A stretch of DNA of 64,000 nt from Cannabis sativa (taxonomy: Eukaryota > Streptophyta > Magnoliopsida > Rosales > Cannabaceae): assembly GCF_029168945.1 (NCBI RefSeq), contig NC_083603.1:34879396-34943395 (forward strand), written 5' to 3'. The first letter of the stretch is position 1. Every line of letters starts with the position of its first letter. This document shows positions 23,231-36,800 of the stretch, one piece after another. The translations under genes and the position numbers were made by a program. Under the pieces are notes generated by a model. It was not told the origin of the DNA, did not search any database, and was given only the letters and a program-made list of their open reading frames with translations.

Positions 23231-24369
23231 TACATTGTAGGGTGTAACGGTAATTTAATCCCTTTACAGTGTAGATCATTCAAATAGAGGATCAGTGATC
23301 AAATTAGGATTATAACAATAGATAACTAATGATGTGTCTATATGGTGGAACATATAGAGCATTCTATATAACTGAGAGTCCAATTCTAAGTTCTATGCGT
23401 GGATTCAACGAAGAATTAATAAGTTAGTGAATTTTAGTAATAAATTCTTGATCTACTTATTGGAAGCTCGGTTATATAGACCCATGGTCCCCTCACTAGT
23501 TGAGATAATATTACTTGTAAGACTCATTTAATTGATTTTAATTAATCAATTAAATCTCAAGATAGACTTGTCTATTTGAGAATTTATCACTTATTAAGGG
23601 CAAAACAGTAAATAGAGGTTTTGGAGGGCATATTTATTAATTAGGAAACTTTAATTAGTTTTATTATTAATAAAATAAATGACAATATATTATTTGATAA
23701 TTAATTTTAATTATTAAATAATTAGATTTGACATTTATGTGGTTGAACAAAGGAATTGGCAGTTTTTGACAAAACAGGAAACTTACAGTATAGGAAAAGG
23801 AAAGTGGGAAAAGTGGCAAGCCTTGTTTCCACATTGCCTTGGCTGGCCACTTAGCTTCCCTTTTCCCTTTGATTTTTTCAATATTAAATGTCAATTAATT
23901 CAATCATAGCCCTGGGTGGTCTTCTATAAATAGAAGGCAAATGCTTCAGAGTTGAACACATCTCTACAACTGATTCACAACATTATTCTGACAGAATTTT
24001 CTCTCTGAAAATTCTCTCTGACCCGCCACCCTCTCTCTCTCTCTTCCTTCACTGTTTCGAAATCTATAAGTGCTAGAGTAGTGCCCACACACATCAAGTA
24101 ATACCTCAATCATAGTGAGGAAGGCTGTGTAGAATTCAGAAACAACAAAGAAGGACTATCGGGCTCAGATCTTGATTATACTCTGCTACAGAAAGGAATC
24201 AAGGGTTAGAGATCTGAGTGGGAGGAGACATATATTCCGCTGCACCCAATGTAAGATTTTTGATACTGTTATGTGTTTAATTTTCTATCGTTTTAGAAGT
24301 TCATATTTAGGTTGTTAAATCAACATACTTGTGAGTAGATCTAAGTTCCTCGTAAAATAACTTCTAACA
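23231..24369 (+). repeat. Copia A 5' LTR, second piece
   Basis: Continues the LTR after the inserted element and ends aacttctaaca. The TATA box ctataaatag is at 23924-23933 and the CT-rich stretch at 24026-24047. Both pieces together equal the 3' LTR in length (1,889 bp). The frame at 23667-23894 is LTR sequence. Confidence 0.92.
23924..23933 (+). promoter_or_regulatory. TATA box of copia A 5' LTR
   Basis: ctataaatag, also present at 38995-39004 in the 3' LTR. It lies about 90 bases before a CT-rich stretch. The promoter is now separated from its upstream U3 by the gag-only element. Confidence 0.65.
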
Positions 24370-25393
24370 ACTGGTATCAGAGCCATGGTAATTGATTTGC
24401 TTGCAAGAAATTTGGACTTAAAACGATTTGCTTGTTTTTTGGATGGTATCATGTTACTTTGTGTGTCATATTGATGTTTGATTGTTGTTTGTGAATTCTG
24501 GGAAAAATAGTTACTTTTCTGTCTCTGTAATTATTTTTGTTGGATAGTTTGGAAAATTCTAAGCAATTTACTTTTTTACAGAACTCGATTTCGATTTAAT
24601 TTGAATTAGTTATGAATTTTTGAAAATTGGAAAAATCGGGATGATGAGCACCCTCATCACGCGCGCGGAATGGCTGCAAGCAGCCTTCCTGTGCCGTGAT
24701 TCCTCGGCGTGCAACCCCTGGGCGCGCGCGGATGAGTATGCATGGCATGCCATCCGTACAGTTCATCCAATTTTTTAATTTTTTCGATTTTTCATGCTAT
24801 TTCATGGAATTAAATTCTGATTTTTTGTGTAGTTTTGTATGTTGATTTTTGTTTTTCAAATTTCAAATCTAATCATCAGAAATAAATTAATTTTATTTTT
24901 TAAAAATAATTTTAGATATTAGTGTAATTTGATTTTCAAAATAGGAAAAATCAAGTTTTGCTTACCTCTTTTCTTATTTCCTTTAAAATTTGATTATTTT
25001 ATTTTTTTAAGGTCAGATATTAATTTTTTTTTTTTTTTTGTAACTTGACCTTAATTAAAATAAGATCAAAATAATCATGATAATTTTAAAAGAGGAAATA
25101 AGGTATTTTTGTTAACTTTTAAATTTTGTTATTTTTTTAAATTAAATTGTAAAACAAGAAAAGGCTATGTATTTACCATTTTCTATTTTATTATTTGATT
25201 TATTAAATGACATGAAATTTAAAAGGAAAGTTAGCAATTTAATTTTGAAATGACATTTAGGTTACCCAAAACCTAATTTTTCAAAATGGTAGGTTTAATT
25301 TTAATTTTATTTTCGAAATAAATATTTAAAATTAAATAAATCCTACATCCAACTATCCAAATCTAACCTTATTGCAGGAGTAAGTGTTTTAGA
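24370..25393 (+). other. Copia A primer site and leader, first piece
   Basis: Primer site tggtatcagagcc at 24372-24384. A GC-rich island (24650-24760) has the word cgcgcgcgga twice and a palindromic gcatggcatgc. No gag is present here. The leader is cut at ttaga (25389-25393) by the next element and resumes at 32285. Confidence 0.85.
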
Positions 25394-25868
25394 TGTTAGA
25401 CATTTATATATATAAACTGAAATGTATATGAATAAGTATAAAGTGCGGAATTAATAAAACATATATGTACTATAACTAAGGATCGAAATACCTCCAGCCA
25501 TTGAATCTTTAAGCTTCAAACCCAAAAACTTTGATATGCAACAGAAACCGATTGATGTGGGTAATCGGGCTTCCTCGCTCTCTCAACTCTCTTTAGATGG
25601 ATTTTGCTGTTATGAACAGAATGAGTGAGAAGCTCGGGGACCGAGACCCTATATTTATAGGTGAGATACTCCATCAGTATCTGCGCCACATTAATTGTCA
25701 GAATATTTTGACAATTAATTCAGGAAATCAAATCAGGTAATGAATATAGAAATCTGACCATATATAGAATATTACGTAATTGATTCGTCTGTATTCAATG
25801 AATATAAAATATTCATTTATCAGAATCAATAATATTATTTTATTTCCTTAATTAGAAATATTCTAATA
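25394..25868 (-). repeat. 3' LTR of copia D (475 bp)
   Basis: On the plus strand begins tgttagacatttatatat and ends aatattctaata; ttctcccacttggtcag (polypurine tract, other strand) follows. Confidence 0.9.
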
Positions 25869-28800
25869 TTCTCCCACTTGGTCAGCATTTAAACTAAAAC
25901 ATTCAAACCCAAACGTTCCTCATTATATAATAAACATACGAATCATAGCGACATGTCCTCATTATAAGTCGAGTATTATCTTCCATGTATTACGATATAT
26001 TTATTATATAACAATGTACTTTATGTGGCAATGTACTTAAGTGAATAAACCCTAACCCTTATGTTTATTCAGGTCCTCTTACGAGAATTTTCTCAGATGA
26101 AATTAAGGTGCACATAAATATGAGAAAATATCGAAATTAGAGTTTCATTAAATAATTTTTGGTTGTACAAATAAAAAAAATTGCATATGGGTTAACTGAA
26201 TCCCATATTTACTTTATGATCCTTGAATTTGTGTTGCGGCATGCCTTTAGTCAAGGATCTATGCGATCACCCAATTCAGTTTGCGTGATTAATGACCACT
26301 TATCACGCCTTTTTATGGTTAAATACTTAATGTCGATATGCTAGCTTCGACCAGTACTCTTAGAGTTATTAGCCATAAATATTGTAGCTGAATTTATCGC
26401 AAAATTTTCTTAATGGCCTAATGAAACTGTAATTCTGAACTCTAGGCCTACTATGAAACTCTATAATACATCATACGAGATGTATCCTCAAAACAATAAA
26501 TGAATGTGACTTCTATAGTGGAAATAACAATCAAGATTCTCTACAATATAACTTACTGGTAATCTTAAGGACGTAATAAAATATTGATTTACGTGAATCA
26601 ATACAACCAGTGAAGTACATTAGAATCTAATTGGTTAACTATATTTCCAGATGGTCAATTCATCTTAACAAAATATGTATGAATATAATTTTTTTTTAGT
26701 ATCTTAAAGACACCTCATCACTTTGTATGAAGAATAAAGTGGTCTTAACTTTAGTTATTCTGATACTACTTACCGATCCTGAAACAAGTGTAATGCAAAG
26801 TCTTATTCAGACTCTTAGGCATACATTAGGCTTCTAAAATAGAAGCAAATGAATGTTCTTAATTTATTCTCACTCCAGATCATTTTTCAGATGCTGGTTC
26901 GAGTTGAATTTATCACACTTAAAGATAAAAGTTATATCAGATGAATAATACATAATTTTATTTAATCAGAGATGCTGTGGCTACTCTCTAATTAATTAAA
27001 ATTATATATATTATTTATATTCCTTATCTCAAAATAATAATTTGAGATATGAATTATTTCAACTTATATAGAAAACTTTTATCATCATTTGCAAGTAACA
27101 TATTGTCTACGTATAAAACAAATATTACTCCCACTAACCTTCTGGTATATAATTATTTCCATAATTCTCTTTTCAAACCTAAAGGAAAAGATGATATAAT
27201 ACCAATTTGTGAGATGTTTGTTTTAATCTATAAGTAGACACTTTAAGCTTGCATATGTTCACCACTTATTAGAGGAAAATCTTTATGGCAGTCTGTATAC
27301 CTTCTCCTCTAGTTCACTGTTTGGAATTGATTAATGAATTAAAACAAGCAACAAATGCCAAGGTCTATAATAGAATCTTTTATAAAAACAAGTGAGAATG
27401 CAAATCTCATTTATTACTGATTCTTATTTCAAAATGAACTTCTTAGCAATGAATATTCTTTTATATCTTTATGTTTCTCAATGTTGCCTAATGAATATTA
27501 TTGGTGAAAAAACCTATGCTTAATTAATGTTCTCCACCCCATTAGGCAACTTTACTAAAGATAAACTTTATTGCTATTTAAGATATTCATTTCTTCATTC
27601 ATGGCATATTGTACTACAACTTCAATTCTTTATCATTCCATAATTTAATTTGTGTCTCAAATTAATATTGTAGTTGAACTCTTATTGTACAAAATGTGAT
27701 CACTAGAATACATTGATCTTACTGTTCTAATAAGTCATCTTAAGGATGGACCAACAAACTCTTAAAAGAGCAAATGGTTCAATAGCATGTTATTTTAGAA
27801 ATTGTAAGCAATTACTAAATAACATAACTTATTAGAATTTTACCGATGACTTGTATATTATTAATGATTAGTTATGAATTCTCAATAACCAGTAATCTTA
27901 AGGGTTGTTGTGAATCATAATTAATCTAACACTTGAGGTGGAAGTTTGAGAAAATATGAATGATCTTTCTCGGAAACTAGGTTCCTAGATTGCTCACTCC
28001 CACTGATCAAGTCAATTCTTAATTCCACAATTCTAGTGTTGTGAGATGGATAATAAAATATGCAACCCTTAAACCTTATAGCTTTTCAAATGAAATATGC
28101 TCATTTATGGTTTAGGGCCCAGATCTTTTCTTTGACAATTGTACTCTAACTATATATGGGTATTTATAAAATGTGTACATGTCATCAAGTCGGTTTTCAA
28201 CCTTATCACAACTCAAAATATGTTTGAGAAACAACTTTGGTTAGAACACGATTCGATATGTACACCCCATTGTTGAGTATCAATAGACAAAGATTTAGGA
28301 AAGATTGGAGTTTGCTATGTAGGCTCCACCCCATGTCCAAAAAATGCTTGGTTTCTTAAATCTGTTACAGACTATAATTTAGGTGTACCAAGCATATGTA
28401 TCGGGCAATGAACCCATGCTTTTAAAGAAACTTTACAAATACACTGGGAGTTTATCCATACTCACGAATTTTGATGTAGTATTCTCCATTTTATATTTGA
28501 TCTCACTATCTTAATATGCAAAATGCACCATTTCTCTACTTAAGATTTAAATGTCTTTGAAACATATAAATCCATACTTTTGTAGAAAAATTATTTATGT
28601 GAGTAATCGTTAAAAAAGAGATGCAAAATTTGAGTCCATGTCTTCAAAATTAATTGACTTGTATGATTTCTAATATGATAGAATTCTAGTATGCACCGAT
28701 TTTGACTTGTTGGAATACATATTCTTAATGAAATTCACACAAGTTCTAAATAAAGTTAGTAAAATCAAGTGTAATGAAGATCCCCACCATTTACTAACAT

Positions 28801-29419
28801 TTATTCTATTTATGGAGATATGTTCCATAATTTTTGGTGCTATAATGTAGAAGAATTCTTATTAATAACACATTTCTTATTGTCAGATTGAACTTGCATA
28901 TCTTTATGAGTGACATCATTTGTAGTAAAGACCTCTAAATGTGTCTAAATCAAGTTTCAATAGAATCTTGGAACATAAAGATCTTTGCCAATTTTAAAAC
29001 AAAGTCACTACTATATTGCTTGTTCCTTAAACTTCTAAATGTGAGAAGTTATCTTGTCTGTGGATAAGATTTGCTCACAGTTACTGACTTTCTTAGGTTT
29101 ATTTGTAAACCTTGCAAGAAATTATGAATGTGGAATAACAATCTAAAATAATCCACTATGTGTTAATAATCACATTAACTATATTAGAATGAATTCATAC
29201 ACAATAAATTAAAATTTATTGGTGATAATAAATTAAAATTTATTGGTGATGAAATTATCAGAATAAATTTTGAAAATTTCTACTGTTATGGAAGAAATTT
29301 TCTACTAGTATGGAAGAAATTTATGAATAGTGATGTAATAAAATTACATATATAGTTTTGAGGTTTAAATGAATCATGTTTTTACCAATGAATAAACATG
29401 CTTAAATATGAAATCTTAT

Positions 29420-30220
29420 TAAACAAAAATTGCCTGTGGGCTAAATTTTTAATTTAATAAGATTAGATTTAGATGTAGATTATGATAGATTTACACAATT
29501 TATGAAAAACTTAAAGTTTAATATTTCTATCTTAATGAAAGGTATGAAACACTTAATTATTTATAAATGTTTCAAAATTTTATACTTTATGATAAAATTA
29601 TTAAATTAAATCTACATAATTTCCTGTGGGATAAATTAAGAGAATTTAATTTAACATATTAATCATGTGAATATAATAAAATCCCTGTAGGGAAAGATTA
29701 TTATGTTCACATAATTCATGTCCATTATGTGATCTTAATCCACTTAATATATATAATTTTATATAATTAAGGATGCTGTGGCTACTCCCTAATTATTTAA
29801 AATTATGTGGTTCACTAGACACCAAAGTATAAACTGAAGATTAAAATTTTACTAAATCCAAAATTGTCTGTGGGCTAAATTTTAAATTTAATAAAATTAG
29901 ATGAACTTTATGATAGATTTAATTAAACAATTAGTTTTGGAAAATGAAGGTTTATTATCTATCTTTAATTAAATTTGTGATAACACTATTAAATTAAATC
30001 CCCATAACTCCCTGTGGGGTAAATTAAGAGAATTTAATTTAACATATTATCCTAATTAATTATACAAATATAATAAAATCCCTGTGGGGTAAAATTATTA
30101 TACCTATATAATTAATTACAAGTTATGTCCATTAAGGTGAATTTTAATTAATATATAATTTTATACAAATAAGGATGCTGTGGCTACTCCCTAATTATAT
30201 AAAATTATATTTTCACTTTG
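29420..30220. repeat. Two diverged direct repeats of about 400 bp
   Basis: The ordered phrases tgtgggctaaattt, gtgggrtaaattaagagaat, aataaaatccctgt and ggatgctgtggctactccc occur at 29430, 29626, 29679, 29770 and again at 29869, 30015, 30069, 30173. They indicate an internal tandem duplication. Confidence 0.8.
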
Positions 30221-31369
30221 ACATTAGGTATTGGGCTCTACCTAAAAGTAATTTCGTTATTAACATAGTAGACAATCACTGAGATTAATGCTCCTAGTGT
30301 GGTCGTCCGAAGATCATTAAAAACCGTTCTAGATATGAGCATTTGTCCCAAATTCATGTTTTCTAATGTCAAACCACAAAATTACTTACATTTTATTCAT
30401 ATTTTATTCATTTTAGGAAGTTTTATGAATATTTTATGAAGTTTTATGAAACTTAATGTGCTATATAAAATATTCAACCTATCTTAATGTTTGAATATTT
30501 CTAAATATATCTAGCACTATAAAAAGAATTTATGTATAGCATTTAAATCATACAAATCTAAATTAATTGCATTAAACATAAATTTGCCAAATAAATACAA
30601 ATTAATACAATTATTGTATGATAATAAATTAAATGCTTAATTCCATAATATATAATTAATTATGCATTTATGACCATATAATATCTTAAATATTTATACT
30701 AATAATTAATTTGTATAAATAAGGTAATTATACAAATTAGTACAATTAATTATATGGAATGAATTAAATGCAAAATTAAAGACTATACTTAATGGCAACA
30801 TTTTTCAAATTTTATTAATTTAAACAATAAATTACATAAATTTGGTAATAAATAATTAAATGCACAATTATACAAATTGCACAATTATTACATGCCTAAA
30901 TAAATCATGTAATTAATTACCATATTAAAACAAATTTCCATTTTCAGTTTATACTAAATAACATATTAATTCTAAATATATGTATTAAATTAAAAATGGA
31001 AATTAATGAATGTAATTTATTGACTAAATTAACAATAGGAGAATAATTTATATTTCCAAATAAATAAAAAATATATATAAAAAAAATCGAAATTTTTTCC
31101 CTTTTTTTTTTATTTTTTTGAAAAATACACTGCCATAAACGACATGATAAAATTTCCTTAAACTTCCAAAAATCATGAAATCAATTCCAAATGAATCTAA
31201 ATGCAAAAATTAAGACATTCATATAGATTTTATGCATCGAAAATACATAAAACAAAGACTTTAAAAATCACCAAAATTTTCTGAAAAATAATTTTGAGAT
31301 TTCTTTGTTTTTTCAAAGTGGATTTTCATGCTTAGAACAATCTATATTAATATATGAATGTATTAATAC

Positions 31370-31760
31370 ATATACAATATATATATATATAAATATATAT
31401 ACATATATATATACAGAAAAATAAAAATACTGTATGTATATATATAAACATGAAATGTATATATGTATATATTTGTATATAGCATTTAGATATATAAATA
31501 ATATATATATATACAACATATATACGTAATGAAATGAAGAAAAAATATATATATATGTATATGAATATATATATATGAACTGAATGAATAAACAAGTATA
31601 TATGTATGAAAATATATATGTATATATATAATTGAGATTGAATGAATATGAATATATAAATATATACACAAACGAAAATAAATATATATATCAACACTGA
31701 ATTAAATATATATATATAAACACTGTATATACGAGTATATATATATATATATGAAACTCA
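31370..31760. repeat. AT-rich interrupted TA microsatellite
   Basis: Runs of tatata with interspersed cat/gaa words next to the primer-site end of copia D. The Tyr/Ile-rich frames over it are by-products of the repeat. Confidence 0.85.
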
Positions 31761-31802
31761 AACTAAAATCAAGGCAGAGATAAAAACCGCTCTGATACCA
31801 AC

Positions 31803-32279
31803 TGTTAGACATTTATATATATAAACTGAAATGTATATGAATAGGTATAAAGTGCGGAATTAATAAAACATATATGTACTATAACTAAGGATCGAAATAC
31901 CTCCAGCCATTGAATCTTTAAGCTTCAAACCCAAAAACTTTGATATGCAACAGAAACCGATTGATGTGGGTAATCGGGCTTCCTCGCTCTCTCAACTCTC
32001 TTTAGATGGATTTTGCTGTTATGAACAGAATGAGTGAGAAGCTCGGGGACCGAGACCCTATATTTATAGGTGAGATACTCCATCAAGCATTCGCGCCACA
32101 TTAATTGTCAGAATATTTTGACAATTAATTCAGGAAATCAAATCAGGTAATGAATATAGAAATCTGACCATATATAGAATATTACGTAATTGATTCTGTC
32201 CAGATTCAATGAATATAAAATATTCATTTATCAGAATCAATAATATTATTTTATTTCCTTAATTAGAAATATTCTAATA
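31803..32279 (-). repeat. 5' LTR of copia D (477 bp)
   Basis: Nearly identical to 25394-25868. A TATA-like cctataaatatag (minus strand) is at 32058-32070. Confidence 0.9.
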
Positions 32280-32284
32280 TTAGA

Positions 32285-33883
32285 TTGTTTGTAAGTTTTC
32301 TAAAACCTATTATTGCTTGATCTAAATTGCCTTGGTTAACTTGATCATAGATCCTATGATCTAATTTTAACCAAAGGTTCAATTGATGATAAATCAAGTA
32401 AATAATTTGTAACAGGTAATTTTTACAAACTTCTTTCATCTGTGTATGACTTAGCAACATGATAGGATCCATCCAAGTGTGTATGCCTGTGTGAGCCTAT
32501 ATGTTTAATTTCTATTATAGATACATATAGGTTGTTGTTGCTAAATAAAATATCATAACTGATAGATTTTATTTCGGCTCATTTAGTAGTGAGCCTATTC
32601 AATTAATAACAGCTGTTCAGTTTAAGGTTAAATTCCTCTCTTTTGGGCCTTGTGTGAGAGTTGGGAGCCTTTGAAGTGGGTACGACATACTGGACCCAGC
32701 CCCCCCTCACATGAACAACCCCAATTGTGAAGGCCCATTTGCCTGATTTGGATAACTGTGCTAGCTTAATTATATTAGTTTGACCTAATAAAAAAATTGA
32801 TTAGCAACATAGTTAATTTCATTCTTACTTGAAATTAATTTAAGAAAAACATAGTTTGAATAGTTATATTCTGGAAAGCTATATGTATTTTTCTTGTTTT
32901 TAATTAAATATGGAATTATAACCATATAAATTCTTTCTGAATCTTAATTTTATAATTTCATTAAATATTCCTATTTAAGTTGAGATTTAGTTAAATCTAT
33001 CAAATCAACTTAGATTTGAATATTTTTGAATTCCCTATTATAAATTAAGTTGAGGAATTTTGCGAATTGGTTATTAAGATTCTTTAGATATTTTTTAAGT
33101 TGATATTTTATAAATATGGGAACTTAAAATGGAATATCTTCTAAATTAAGTGGTTACTACTTAATTGGTAATATTTAATTAAGTCATTGGTTGAAGAATA
33201 TTTTAAGTTGGGTATTTAGATTTTTTCTAAACAAGTTAAATAAGATATTTTTCAAAATTATTCCATTTTTTGAAATTTAATTAAAGTTTTTTACTTTAAA
33301 TTGTAATATTTCATTATTGAGATATGGAATATAAATGATTAAACAAAATACATTTTTTAAATAATGAGCTTTAATCAAGAGAATTTCGATCTCCATTGTT
33401 GGTTTTACATAGCTATTGTTTTAGTGAGTAATCCTCCCTAATGGAGGAACGTTCATTAGCAAGTTAGCGCCGTTTAATCTTGAAAGATAAGTATTCTTAT
33501 AAGTTTTTTTTATATGGTTTACGACCACCCTAATGGTGGCGACTGTATAAGACTTACAAGAGTGCGAAACAATGGTAGAAGCTCATAAGATAGAATTGCC
33601 TTGACTCTCGCCTAAACGGGACAACGCTGAATTCCAATCTTGATCGAATAAAAGGTTGCTAGAATGTTTGACATTTTAGATGAATTGACAACTCTATTCA
33701 ATGGATGATGCTTTGACTCTTGCCTAAACAGGACACTGTATCAGTTCGTTGGAAACCTTAGAAAATAAACTATGTTAGATTTAGTATTTTTATAACATAT
33801 GTGATTATTTGTTTTCTGAACCTGTGTATGAATTTATAGAACCAAAACCTTACTTCTGTTTATTGATATGTTGTAGTGCCAAT
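32285..33883 (+). other. Copia A leader, second piece
   Basis: Continues from 25393, with the same word order as the other two leaders. It includes the conserved block 32660-32750 (gacatactggacccagcccc), stem-loops tcctccctaatggagga (33432-33448) and ccaccctaatggtgg (33525-33539), and the 20-nt motif at 33603-33622 with a variant at 33715-33734. The frame 32263-32472 (minus) is not a gene. Confidence 0.8.
33432..33734 (+). repeat. Leader module: two stem-loops and duplicated 20-nt motif (copia A)
   Basis: See the leader entry for positions. The two stems differ from each other by paired changes (cctcc/ggagg against ccacc/ggtgg) while the ctaat loop is the same. The second motif copy has two substitutions. 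Confidence 0.85.
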
Positions 33884-36800
33884 ATGAATAACCCTAATCC
33901 CGATCCACTCCTAGTTAGTATCTTTGCAAAAGAACTCAATAGTGTGAAAATGCATCCTGGTAGTTGCATTAACTCGCACCTATTGTTGATGAATCTGAAA
34001 TTCCAAAAGGCAAATCTACTAGGAATTGATTTATCAAAGGAACAATAGGTAAGACTCATACTTTATAGTCTTCCTCAGGAGTATGACAGTTTTGTTCTAT
34101 ATTACTTATTGAACAATCCTCACTCCTCCGACATGGACAAACTCGAGACTGAGTTGAGGGCCCATGAGCGGAATCTGATTGCAATGGGATCTCCTGGTAT
34201 TGCAAACTTTAATCAGAGGAAGAAGATTAAGCATGAGGGCTCTAACAAAGCTGCTTCTTCAAGTACAATTATCAGACATCATGTTCTATGTGCGAATTGT
34301 AATGGAAAGGGACATAAAGAAGAACAATGTCTCAGGCTTCTAGACAATTCAAACAAAGGTGATGCTTTTGTATTTGAATCATGTGTTTTAGAGAACAACA
34401 AATCCACCTGGATTGTTGATTCTGGATCTACTAACCATGTACGTTCTTCATTGCAGCTACTTGAAACTTGGGAGAATCTTCACCCAGATGAGTTAAAGCT
34501 TAAAGTTGGAAATGGCGAGATGGTATCAGTTAAAGCAAGAGGAACAGCCCGAATCAAGTTTAATTCTAAGAAGTTTTTACTTTTAGAGAATGTTTTATAT
34601 ATTCCTAATTTTAGTAGAAACTTGATTAGCATTTCATGTTTACAAACACTTTATTATATATTGAATTTTTCGAGTTCAAATTGTTCAATTTCTCAAAATG
34701 GATTTCATATATGTGTTGCAAACATGGAACGAGCGCTTTATGTTTTAAGACCTGATACTCAAATCTCACTAAATACTGAACTTTTCAATATAGCTAAACC
34801 TAGAAGCCTTAAGAGAAAAGAGATTGATAATGATGATCAAACTTATCTATGGCATTTACGTTTAGGTCATATAGGTTTTGATAGACTCAATAGGCTAACC
34901 AAAGACGGTCCATTGAAAAATGTCGTCTTAGGAGAACTGCCAGTTTGTGAGTCTTGCCTAGAAGGAAAAATGACCAAACGTTCTTTCTCTGCGAAGGGAG
35001 AGCGTGCCAAACAACCCCTAGGGTTAGTACATTCATATGTTTGCGGACCGCTGAATGTAAAAGCTAGAGGAGGTTATGAGTATTTCGTCACTTTCATTGA
35101 CGATTTCTCTAGATATAGTTTTCTTTACCTAATGCAAAAGAAATCTGAAACGTTTGAAAAGTTTCAGGAATTTCATGCTTTGGCTCAAAACCAATTAGAT
35201 AAAACATTAAAGATCTTGCGAACTGATAGGGGTGGAGAATATATGGATATGCAGTTCAAAGATCATTTAACTGAACTTGGAATTGAATCCCAATATACTG
35301 CCCCAAGCACTCCACAGCAGAATGGAGTTGCAGAAAGAAGAAATCGCACTCTCTTAGAAATGGTTAGGTCTATGCTGAGTTATTCAACTCTGCCTACGTC
35401 CTTCTGGGGATATGCTATTCAAATGGAAAACGACATTTTAAATGTTGTACCATCTAAAGCAGTCCCTAAGACACCCGTCGAACTATGGAATGGTCGTACA
35501 CCTAGTTTGCGCCATTATAGGATTTGGGGGTGCCCTGCTCACGTCTTGAGAAAAAAAGAAGGCAAACTGGAATCGCGAACTGAAGTTTGCATGTTTGTCG
35601 GAAATTCTAAAGAGACTAGGGGTGGACTATTCTATAGTCACAAGGATAACAAAGTGTTTGTTTCTACAAACACTACTTTCCTTGAAGATAACTATATGAA
35701 AGACAAGAAACCGAAAAGTGAAATTGTATTAGAGGAAATGCTCACAGATACTATTCCTTCAAATGTACCATCCTCTTCTACTCAAGAAGAGGAACATCCC
35801 ACTCCCTTAGTTGTAGCAACTGAGAAAACTACTACCAAAGCTCGTGTTCAGAAGGTCACCGCTCCTCGTCGTAGTGGGAGGGTTTCTACAAAACCATCTC
35901 GTTATGGCTTGGATGGTGAAATCAATATGGTCGTTGGTGACGGTATTGATGACGACCCATTAACCTATAAACAGGCAATGGCAAGTCCGCAACGGAAGCG
36001 ATGGTCAGCCGGTATGGATTGAGAAATGGATTCCATGAAAAAGAACAAAGTCTGGGAATATGTAGAACCACCTGATGATTTTCGTCCAATTGGATGTAAA
36101 TGGGTCTACAAGAAGAAAAGAGGTGCTGGAGGCGAAGTTGAAACTTTCAAAGCTAGACTGGTCGCCAAGGGTTATACCCAAAGAGAAGGTGTGGACTATG
36201 AGGAAACTTTTAGTCCGGTTGCCATGCTCAAATCCATCCGAATTCTTCTCTCCATAGCTGCCGTTTTAGATTATGAAATTTGGCAAATGGATGTCAGGAG
36301 AGCTTTTCTTAATGGGCTTCTTGAAGAAACCATCTATATGGAGCAACCAGAAGGTTATGTTCTTCCTGGGCAGGAGAATAAAGTTTGCAAATTAAATAGG
36401 TCCATATATGGACTTAAGCAAGCTTCTCGCTCATGGAATAAAAGGTTTGATGAGATCATCAAAACCTACGGCTTTCATCAGAATGAAGGTGAACCTTGTG
36501 TTTACCAACTCAAGGAAAACCAAGTAGTAGTATTCCTGGTCCTTTTTGTTGATGACATTTTTATCATTGGCAACAATGTCAAGAAAATGACTCACATCAA
36601 GGAATGGCTTGACACTCAATTCGACATGAAAGACTTGGGTGAGGCAGCCTATGTTCTTGGTATTCAGATTGTCGGAAACCGAAAGAACAGATCCCTTGCT
36701 CTCTCTCAAACAGCTTACATTGACAAAGTTCTGGAGAGATTTTCCATGACCAATACCAATGGGGCAAACATGCCCTCTAGACATGGTATCCGTCTATCTA

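Larger units (their letters stand above)
25869..31802 (-). other. Non-coding interior of copia D
   Basis: AT-rich with many stops in all frames. Purine-rich motifs (minus strand) recur near 27128, 27533, 27997, 28263 and 28327. A duplicated ~400-bp segment lies at 29420-30220, and the phrase ggatgctgtggctactc has a further partial match near 26970. An AT-microsatellite lies at 31370-31760. Confidence 0.7.
25394..32279 (-). mobile_element. Copia D: non-coding copia-like LTR element, complete
   Basis: TSD ttaga at 25389-25393 and 32280-32284. LTRs of 475 and 477 bp. On the minus strand the primer site ttggtatcagagcggt follows the 5' LTR (next to 31802) and a polypurine tract aagtgggagaa precedes the 3' LTR (next to 25869). 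No protein domain is recognisable in the 5.9 kb between, so it is a LARD-like non-autonomous element. The LTR ends on the minus strand are TATTAG...CTAACA, so it starts TA rather than TG. The small frames at 26159, 27049 and 31313-31697 are not genes. Confidence 0.9.

Noticed and set aside
31313..31697. Tyr/Ile-rich membrane-protein-like frames
   Set aside because: Translation of a TA microsatellite; the three overlapping frames all have the same composition.
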